A stretch of 64,000 nucleotides of DNA, taken from positions 5,960,001 through 6,024,000 of the forward strand of contig CM034112.1 of NCBI GenBank assembly GCA_019914945.1, written 5' to 3'. Under the pieces are notes generated by a model. The model saw only the letters and a program-made list of their open reading frames with translations, ran no database searches and was not told the DNA's origin. Both the position numbers and the translations under genes were made by a program. Source of the DNA: Typha latifolia (lineage: Eukaryota > Streptophyta > Magnoliopsida > Poales > Typhaceae). This document shows positions 56,266-64,000 of the stretch, one piece after another. Numbering within the stretch: the first letter of the stretch is position 1; each line of letters begins with the position of its first letter.

Positions 56266-58241
56266 TGTAAACACCCCCGCCCGGCATAAGCACATGCACG
56301 CCCACGCGCCCACACGGCACACGAGGCTCACGCGACAGGACGAGCAAGGCCCGTCACGCACAAATACACTCCTGTGCACATACAATCATGATATCATCAA
56401 ATATTACCTGCTAACATATCCATGCTCACATAATTCAACGCCAAATAAATCACACTATCAACCAAATAAACCTGTTAACATATGAATATCCAAGTCCACA
56501 ATAATATACACTAGACCACTACATAATCTGGTAGGACCCACACAGGCCACGACAAACCATCAAGATACAACTAAACAACTAATACACGATGACACTATAA
56601 TCTGACCTGTATTATACAAATTATTGTGTATACAATGAAGTACAAATATCAAATAATGATACAACTCAATATCTGGTTAAACTATCTTCTATACCATCTC
56701 ACATCTATAGCTCACCTCATCTTTCTAAAATATCTCCTCAGGATATTTCAAGTCGGTATCACGTACCATAATATCTATGGGGGTTAGAAAAGAAATAAAG
56801 AGAGTCACGAGCAAAAGGCTTAGTGAATAGATCTTACCCCGAATCAGTGATCCCAAATAAAGAGTAAATCATGTACTGGATAATATGAATTAGAAAGAGC
56901 AGCATATCATGAATGTGTATATGAATGTTCCTCAACAATACATAAATAAAATGTAGATAATATGTCATAATTGATAAATATATAATCCTCGACAATAAAT
57001 AAACAAATCTTTATGTCATACTATCATCATAACTCTCTCTCAAATATGACGCATGGTGCATGCCAACCATGACAATGCTATGATATCAAATGCAATTATA
57101 TATGAGTATATTGACCACTCAATAATTAGGTAATCAGATGATAATAAAATCATATGCATTTCTCAACATCTTAGTCATCAATGTCATCTCTATATGTCAT
57201 CATCATACTATACCACTGTGCACAGTCAACACCCGATACTCGGTCTTAACATCATGCCTGAAAGCTCAGAGCATACTCTGCCATCTGCAATGAGTATCTC
57301 AAATATAACCATACCCTGCCATCCACTAAGGGTATCAACATCTATCCAAACCGGGCACCATTCTAGCTGATAAAAATCTCGTGATGATAACTCACCATAT
57401 ATGCCCTAGCAAACGGCATGTATTCGAATGTCTACTGCAGACACAGATTAACGACTTCAGACGTAAGGCCAACAGGATCGCGACTATGTCGAGCGATCAA
57501 TCATCCACCAAATGCGTCCTAACTCTTACGCCCACTCGGGTATCCTCACGCTTTCTAACAACTATCCTATCAATCACATTTTATGTTTTCCTTCTAAATG
57601 ATAGATCATATGCATAAATCCAGTACGATAACAAGTTAATGCATAACAGGAATTTAGGTGGAATAGAAATCAAGAGAAAAATAATGCAATATAGTCTCCG
57701 ATCATATAGTCGACACATGCATACCCATGCTAATCTATCACAATATGCATACTCATGTTACAGATCAACTAGACATAAAATTATAACAGTATAGGCATAT
57801 ATAATCATCTCTATATATCATTTCTAGATAAAATCATATAATCATGCTGGAGGCCAAAACATGCATGTACATAATATATAATATAACCTAATTTGAGAAA
57901 GGCGTCTAGGGAATAAGACTATTTATGGTCTGATCAAAAGACACGAACCACGCATCTCTCACGTCCGTCAGTCAAATATCAACTCATCGTCAGGGTCTAC
58001 GGGGTCTCACATAATGGGGTTCGAGGTCTGAAAATATTTAAGTAATACGAGGTTAGCCGTTTATCCTATTTAGAATTCATTAGTGTAAAATATAATAAAT
58101 TATTTAATTTTATTAAATAACTTGATATACATTATATATATATATAATTATCATAACCTTATTCTAATTATATATTAGGCATATAATAATTAATCTCTTT
58201 AAGCATAAAAGAATCAAATATACAATAATATAATTAAAATA

Positions 58242-59162
58242 TGAAAAATCCCTAAACACAAGTATGTAACTAAATACTAGGCAATGATATCACTCGTTCG
58301 CTTAAGTAAAAATCCGTAGAAATATTAGGAACGAAAGCATAGATGAACGCCAAGATTTTAACGTGGAAAAACCCAAACGGGAAAAAACCACGGATCCAAA
58401 CTTGGATCAAAACCAATCACTAGAATAGTAACAGTTACAAAACTGACTCACCAAACAACCCGTCGATCCAAACAATTTTATTCTTCTCAGTCTTGCTCGC
58501 TAGAACCCACGATCCACTACTTCTCGTGATTGAAGTCCAATCTCAGTAACCCTCGAGATTGATCTTTCATCTAGATAGCCCTTAAGACGAAAGATTAACT
58601 TTTATAGATGAGTGGAATCTTGTTAGTTGAAGAACCGATGTAGCCTCAAGAAGTCTCCTTCAATAATGCTTCTTCAACCACCTTAGAGATAGGGCATCAC
58701 AATCCTTATATATGATCTCCAAGATAGAGCCAAATCCAAATCTTATCCGTACTCACGAAAATCCAATTTTATCAAACTTCATTGGTGCGTTCGAACGCTG
58801 CCCGGGTGCGTTCGAACGGCATGACTTGATCTCAGGTGCGTTCGAACGGGCCCGAGTGCGTTCAAATACGACAACTTGAATTCTTCAGGTTGCGTTCGAC
58901 TGCGTTTGTGAACGCAGCTCTCGGTCTGTGTGAACGCAGTACCCGCGTTCGAACGCGTTTGTGAACGCGGCTCTCTGTTTGTATGAACACAGTACACGCG
59001 TTCGAACGCGTTTGTGAACGCGGTGTAAACTCAACGGCTTTTCTCCAATAATCTTGCAATTCTTCAAACCAGAGATATTCTAGACTTGTGTAAAGCTCAT
59101 ATACATGAAAAAATACGCTTAGAATATTTTGTACACAATTGCCAACAAATAAAAACCTAACA
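58242..59162 (-). mobile_element. Sirevirus solo LTR nested in LTR copy 3
   Basis: In plus reading TGAAAAATCCCTAAACAC to AAAACCTAACA, with AAATA at 58237-58241 and 59163-59167. At 921 bp it is shorter than the element A and B LTRs because it has fewer 53-bp units (58785-59030). It keeps at least three perfect GCGTTCGAACGC sites. No coding sequence remains. Confidence 0.9.
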
Positions 59163-59723
59163 AAATATATGTACATAAAATAACTAACTATAACTCAATT
59201 ATTTGGCAATTGCTACTATTACTTAACTAGTTACTAATCATACATATAATAATCATTATCCATAAATATAAAAATAATTATCTAAGCTCAGCATTTTATT
59301 GCATAGAAAATAATATATAATAATAATAAGGTGCTAGAAACACATTGTATATTCAAATATATTAAATATATGCATGTATAAGCATACATAAATATTAATA
59401 AAAACTTATATAATTTAATTATTTTTAATATAAGTAACTATATAAAATATAAGATTATTATCAATATGATTAGATGTATTAATCTAATAAACAATGCCTA
59501 AACTATATATAATCATATGCAACTATTTATAACTATAATTAATAAATTATTATACTAAAAATACTTAGTTACTACTTATACTAGTGAGTGTAAGTTATCA
59601 AAATAATCTACCATCTAGATAAATTGATTTACCTAAATTTTAGAAACTAAATCACATAATTAATGTAAATAAATTAAAAGGGAGCAATCCCTTGTTACAG
59701 TGCTGGGCTCGGCACTGTCTGCT

Positions 59724-59750
59724 ACAGTGTTGGGCCAAGCCTAGCACTGT
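59724..59750. repeat. LTR hairpin (copy 3)
   Basis: ACAGTGTTGGGC, loop CAA, GCCTAGCACTGT: 10 of 12 positions pair; an additional TGCTGGGCTCGGCACT lies just to the left. Confidence 0.7.
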
Positions 59751-60262
59751 TGCAGAAAGGGGGAACAGCTGAGGAAGAAGAAGAAGAAGAAAGAAGAAGA
59801 AAGAAGAAGAAGAGAAGAGGAGAAAAGAAGGAGGGGAGGGAAGTGCGGACTTGGGTCGGCAAGGAGGGCACCGGCCGCTCCTGGCCAGCCAGCGGCCGAC
59901 CTCTCACCGGCGGCTTGGCTCTAATGAGCTCGAGCTTGGGTGTGCGTGAGAGAGAGAGAGAGGGAGGGAGAGAAAGGAGCTCATCGACGCTTGTGGAGGT
60001 GGCGGCAATGATTTCCAAGGATGGCGATGGAGGCGGTAACAATGGGAGAGAGGGAGAAAGAGAGTTTGAGAGAAAGAGAGAGAGGAGAGTGAGAGGGAGA
60101 GAGAGAAATATAAACGGGGAGAGAGGCGATGGGGATGCCGATGCTGGGCCAATCGGCTGGGAGTGCGTGGCATCCCCAGCCCGCGCCAGCATCATGGCAT
60201 GAGGCTAGCAATGTCATGCCATGCAAAAGTCTTTTTTTTTAAGGTTGGGTTGTTATAATACT

Positions 60263-61254
60263 GATCATTACCTAGCGCAAGATAATTGACAATAGTATTG
60301 GCTTGAGGTGTCGGAGCATTAAGTTGATAGCTGTGATCATCAATGATGGCATTGAAGAGCATTGTGTCCATGTCGATTATAGATCTGGCACTGAGGACGT
60401 CGTCACTACTGGTTATCTTAGGTTGAGCGAACACCCGATTGTTGCTGTGGTGCACCATGTCCATGATTACCTCCATGGCCATGAGAGTTGTTGTATCGAC
60501 CATTGCTTCCGTGACCTCACTAAGAGGAGATGCATGAAGAGGTTTCTGTGCTGAGATTTGCCATAGACAAATTGAGATCAGATAGAATAGGTTGGGTGGC
60601 AGCACTATGTTGCGTCTCATAGGTGAGGAGAAGGCTGTGTAACTCGTCAAGTTCCACTTGCTGAGACCTAGTTTTGATGGAAGTGACAAAAGCATCATAG
60701 TCACTGCTCAATCCATGAAGAATGAAGAGTAGGAGATATTCCTTTGGGATGAGATTGCCAGAGGCAGCTAAAGAACATACAATAGCTTTATCTATATACT
60801 CATTAATGGATAGATTACCTTTCTTTAGAGAGTGAAGTTGTGCGCATACACACGTGCTCTGGTTGGTGAGGAATAAAGAGTCTCCAAGTGGATTCACACC
60901 TCGCATGAGGTGGCCAGAGCACTAGGAGATAGGGATGAGAGAAGCAAGCTCACAAGAGTTTGATCGCAATCTCCCACAGCACAAACTCCGGATTCTCAGC
61001 AAGATTGTAGAGTCAGGAGTGGCTAGTATCTTGGCAGGTGGTGCAATGGTACTACCACCAACATGGCCAAATAGTCGATGACTTCGCAGAAATGGGAGGA
61101 ACTGAGAGTGCCACATTCGAAAGTTGGAGCGTTCTAGTTTGATGGAGACAACATGGTTGATATTTTGGGTTAGTGGAAAAGTGGGAAGTGAAATGGTAGA
61201 GGTAATGGTGGTTGATGGGTTTGGAGAGGAAGATGACATGTTGATATTCTCCAT
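60263..61254 (-). pseudogene. Ale-like Copia gag
   Basis: From MENINMSSSSPNPS at 61254 the frame reads NHVVSIKLERSNFRMWHSQFLPFLRSHRLFGHV, the N-terminal gag motif of Ale/Retrofit-type Copia. A frame change near 60920 leads to QLHSLKKGNLSINEYIDK, LHGLSSDYDAFVTSI and ELHSLLLTYETQ. The C-terminal Gly/Asn-rich part (60263-60520) is out of frame and runs to the edge of the Tekay-like LTR. Gag would package element RNA; it is inactive here. Confidence 0.85.
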
Positions 61255-61268
61255 TTATTGATGGACAA

Positions 61269-61280
61269 GCTTTGATACCA
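61269..61280 (-). other. Primer binding site of the Ale-like Copia element
   Basis: On the minus strand TGGTATCAAAGC directly follows the 5' LTR end ACTATTTTA. Confidence 0.85.
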
Positions 61281-61469
61281 TAAAATAGTTTAGGAATGGT
61301 AATTGTCCTTATTTATTATCATTACTATTGCTCTATATATAGAGCTAAGAAAAGATTACAAAAATATTTAGTTACAACAAATCTATAGATATTTAGGAAT
61401 GTTAGGTGTAACAAAGTTTGGTAGAATATTTGGGATTTTGTTGGAGATGATAGATGACTTGGTCTATTA
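61281..61469 (-). repeat. 5' LTR of the Ale-like Copia element
   Basis: TAAAATAGTTTAGG to GGTCTATTA in plus reading, about 90 percent identical by eye to 51771-51970. The TATA box CTCTATATATAGAG is at 61331-61344. Confidence 0.85.
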
Positions 61470-61896
61470 AGATCTACTCCTAAGAAAATAAATAGTTATT
61501 GTTAACTTACTTCTACTCTTAGATTATCTTATTCTTACTCCTAAGATAAATCCAAGTCTAAATAATTTCTCAATGCTTGGATGCTTTATTTAACAAACTA
61601 AGAATCGCAGCCCTCTATATATAGAAGTCGAGTACAATGAGTCATATTCGAATTTAGCCCTTAAGGCTTATACGACTCGAACTAGAACTTGCCTTATATG
61701 CTTACATGACTTGATTGAACTTGTCTTAGTGGTTTATATGTCTTAATTGAACTTGCCTTAGTAGCTTACATGACTTAACTAGACTTATCTTAAGGGCTTA
61801 CATAAGCTTGAATCAATTAAAAGATAAATAGACTCGATCCATCGAGCCCAATGTCCACATGATGCGATTTGATCTGATCTGATTCACATCAAGGAA

Positions 61897-62317
61897 CTAT
61901 AATTAATTTGAATTTACAAAGTAAAATCTAAGATTTTAGTAGCACTGCAACTAGAATTTATATGAAATGACCTCTACTATTTCTAGAATACAAAGAGTTG
62001 TGTCATCTATTGAGGAGTTATATTTTTAAAATAATGCAACCTGCTAAATCCACCAATCCTCTCATCACCTCTAACCATAAAATCAAGATATATCACGTGC
62101 CCTTATTATAAACTCAATATAACTCCTGTAAAGTAGCCATCAAATAGCAATACTCAAACATAAGTACTTTTAAAAATTCACCGACCAAAACCATATTTAA
62201 GCTATCGTAGCCACTTATTCTGTCTCATTGAACCATCAAAATAATTTGACTCCCCTTTCTATTCTAAAACTTTTTTTTATTGATAAACATATATACTCTT
62301 AGAAACAGATCTAATAT
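61897..62317. other. Spacer
   Basis: AT-rich sequence with no recognised gene or repeat. Confidence 0.35.
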
Positions 62318-63351
62318 TGTAACACCCTGATCCAAAAAGATTTTTAAAAAAATTGCCACATGCAGTGCAGTGTGATCGTTAAATCCTCTTCATTAGAATC
62401 TCACAACTCCGAATTTTACTTCGTTTTTTTCGATGAGAGAGCTAACATGTGGCGAACCCTCACAAACTATTAACTCTCTTATACAATCACCCTTTTCTCT
62501 CACAATGCCTTCGTCTCCTTCCTCGTTGCTCTCATCTCCTTTCTCTTTTACTTTTACCGAAGGTGTTCAATGGTGGTCGCGCGCCACCATGCCCTCGCCA
62601 ACCCAAATTAACTCTGATAATCTCTTCAATGGTTAGTTTTCTTCTTTTCCACCGAATTAATTTCTATTTTGTTTAGTATTTCGGCTTACAACATCAAATT
62701 TCATTTTTTTCCTTCATTGGTGAAATTTCGTCGACCGGTGATCTCCAATAAACCTTCTGCCAACCAGATAAGCTTTGCCTTGTCGTTCCCGTGAACTTGG
62801 TATCTTTCTTTTGAAGTTCCACCATGTGAGCCTCCTCCGTTGAGTTCTGGACATAGAGCTTGATCTCCCTCATCGTTGAGAACTCCATAGATAAAACTTA
62901 ACCTTAATTTAATCACTTCCTTAACTTCTTGCTCATGGACCAATCTCCAAGTTATTTTCTTTGGTTTCACGGTGAACTATGTTCTCTGCTACTTTTGCTC
63001 TTCCTTCTTCCTCCTCATTTCCTTCTTTGTTCGGTAAGTTTGGGGAGTTGATCCCATATGGTCCAGCTCACAAATTGGCAAAGAATAACTTGTCCCATCT
63101 TTAGTTTTTGTTATTTTAATGAGTATTATTAGTACAATTAGTTTGTTAATCTTTTGTCAATTATTTTAATGTACACTATTTTTTAGTTAACCTATTTACT
63201 ACCACATTATTATATTTTAAATTAATTTAATTATTTATTTATATGGCAGTCTATTATTAGTGTGTTGTTGATAAATAATCGTATTAATTGTGCAGCTAAT
63301 TTATTATTATTTATAATTATTGAGTTAAACTGCATTTTTATTTAAATTATA
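62318..63351 (+). other. Possible LTR start (TGTAACACCCTGATCC)
   Basis: TGTAACACCCTGATCCAAAAAG is a common opening of plant Gypsy LTRs. It is followed by CT-rich and GC-moderate sequence (62480-63040) without a convincing gene. No end or target duplication could be found, so this is only suggested. Confidence 0.35.
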
Positions 63352-63423
63352 ACTATTATTATTATTATTACTACTATTATTATTATTATTATTTATTAAT
63401 AATTGTATATATATATATATATA
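63352..63423. repeat. (ATT)n and (TA)n microsatellites
   Basis: ATT/ACT triplets at 63352-63393 and TA dinucleotides at about 63406-63423. Confidence 0.85.
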
Positions 63424-63534
63424 ATTATTATCTAGCTTGCATAAATGTAGAAAATTTTATCTTATCTTAATAGTGAATCTCTAACTTTTGTTTTAGAAAT
63501 AACTTTTGTTTTGGAAGAATAATGATTTCTGGCA

Positions 63535-63700
63535 GTCATGTTCGAACGCCTGCATATGTTCGCAAAAACAAAGAATGTGGTTAGCGCGTTCGAATGACCG
63601 CATTTGAATGCGCCGTTCGAACGCCTACACACTTCGCAAAAACGGAGAACACATTAAGTCATTCGAACATATTTGACACGCATTCGAACGCAATCGATGA
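63535..63700 (+). repeat. TTCGAA palindrome cluster, LTR family C
   Basis: Repeated GTTCGAACGCCTGCA, GCGTTCGAATG, CCGTTCGAACGCC and CATTCGAACGCAATCG with TTCGCAAAAAC spacers match the units at 45229-45461. They are followed by GTTAGCCTCTAAATATGTGG at about 63746, the promoter-like block of the family. Confidence 0.75.
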
Positions 63701-64000
63701 ACTGCAATTGTCCTAGGGTTATCTTTTCATTATTTTGTTTATTAAGTTAGCCTCTAAATATGTGGAAGGCAACTTAATTAAACATTATTAATGAATTATT
63801 GAAGTTCTCCTTCCCAACTCTCTCTTTCCTCCAATGGCATCCAACATTGGATGTCGTCTCCTTTCTCCCTGAATCTGACCGTGCCCCCTTGCCTCTCAAG
63901 GATCGGTCCACCCTCTTCTCCTCCATCTAGCTTAATGCTCTACCCTACAATCGCTGCCATCATCTTCCCAAATACCCAACCATTATTTCCCTATTCCATT
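63701..64000 (+). other. LTR-like leader, runs off the window
   Basis: CT-rich sequence with CTCCATCTAGCTTAATGCTCTACCC and ACCATTATTTCCCTATTCCATT, also seen at 15375-15455, continues past the end of the window. Confidence 0.5.

Larger units (their letters stand above)
56266..60257 (-). mobile_element. Tekay/Del-like Gypsy solo LTR (copy 3) inside the Copia element
   Basis: In plus reading it begins TGTAAACACCCCCGCCCGGC and ends GGTTGGGTTGTTATA. The identical ATACT at 56261-56265 and 60258-60262 marks the insertion. It carries the family landmarks, including ACTTTATATT-like AT body, GGGGTTCGAGGTCTGAAA at about 58015, and the hairpin 59724-59750. It contains a Sirevirus solo LTR (58242-59162). 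Without that it is about 3.07 kb. No gag or pol. Confidence 0.9.
51771..61469 (-). mobile_element. Ale/Retrofit-like Copia retrotransposon, heavily nested
   Basis: Short LTRs of 200 bp (51771-51970) and 189 bp (61281-61469) bracket a minus-strand Copia element. Flanks AGATT and AGATC differ at one base. Reading leftward it has a primer binding site, gag, protease YPDSGATYH, integrase, reverse transcriptase and RNase H. Insertions lie at 56266-60257, 54711-55606 and about 53852-54383; without them the element is about 4.3 kb, a little short for this lineage. Short LTRs and the YPDSGAT protease motif suggest Ale/Retrofit. All genes carry stops, frameshifts or insertions. Confidence 0.85.
51488..61891 (-). 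mobile_element. Gypsy solo LTR (TGATGCG family), opened by a Copia element
   Basis: On the minus strand it starts TGATGTGAATCAGATCAG at 61891 and ends GTATGTCATAACA at 51488. AGGAA flanks both edges (51483-51487, 61892-61896). Removing the Copia insertion 51771-61469 joins TTAACTTAGAT to CTACTCCTAAGAAAATAAAT and gives about 700 bp, colinear with the LTRs at 12511 and 46203. A TATA box is at about 61616-61624. Confidence 0.85.

Overview
The window comes from the nuclear genome of a flowering plant; the species cannot be told from sequence alone. It is intergenic, AT-rich and filled with transposable elements. Evidence for a plant: LTR retrotransposons of the plant Copia (Sirevirus-like, Ale/Retrofit-like) and Ty3/Gypsy (Tekay/Del-like) types with initiator-Met-tRNA-type primer binding sites, a PIF/Harbinger element with a companion ORF1, an L1-type LINE tail with an RNase H domain, hAT-like and Tourist-like non-autonomous elements, and the telo-box AAACCCTAGAAACCC in a putative 5' UTR. 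I found no intact host gene, rRNA, tRNA or CRISPR array. Every coding segment I recognise belongs to a transposable element, and nearly all are broken.

Layout. 1-2182: a GC-rich gene-edge-like patch, then AT-rich spacer. 2183-4923: solo LTR of a large Tekay-like Gypsy family (TSD atagt). 5384-13922: a PIF/Harbinger element remnant (ORF1 then transposase) whose transposase is split by a 3.9-kb Tekay-like LTR (8440-12370) and whose intron carries another Gypsy solo LTR (12511-13341, TSD ttgtc). 13923-18573: spacer with a 272-bp tandem duplication. 18588-19310: a 5'-truncated LINE with a 14-bp TSD. 20484-37632: a Sirevirus-like Copia element on the minus strand (element A, TSD gaaaa, about 9.4 kb without its insert), sitting in a degenerate tandem repeat. 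A one-ended second Sirevirus (element B, plus strand, 25619-33342) lies inside A's reverse transcriptase. Inside B's LTR lies a young Gypsy element without integrase (26532-31496, TSD gtttt). 38726-39640: a decayed Sirevirus gag-protease remnant. 40194-41046: a long-TIR element. 42228-about 45145: a Tekay-like 3' LTR. 46203-46924: a Gypsy LTR. 47050-49881: an hAT-like non-autonomous element. 50573-51425: a solo LTR (TSD agaac). 51488-61891: a solo LTR (TSD aggaa) opened by an Ale/Retrofit-like Copia element (51771-61469). That Copia element carries a Tourist-like MITE (54711-55606), another LTR fragment, and a Tekay-like LTR (56266-60257, TSD atact), which itself contains a Sirevirus solo LTR (58242-59162, TSD aaata). 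62318-64000: more LTR-like sequence.

How it fits together. Target-site duplications at both edges of most elements give a relative order of insertion, up to four levels deep. The feature I find most worth following is a perfect 12-bp palindrome, GCGTTCGAACGC. It and close variants are amplified just upstream of TATA boxes in LTRs of at least two unrelated-looking families, and again immediately upstream of a separate TATA box that appears to drive an extra 3' ORF in Sirevirus element A.
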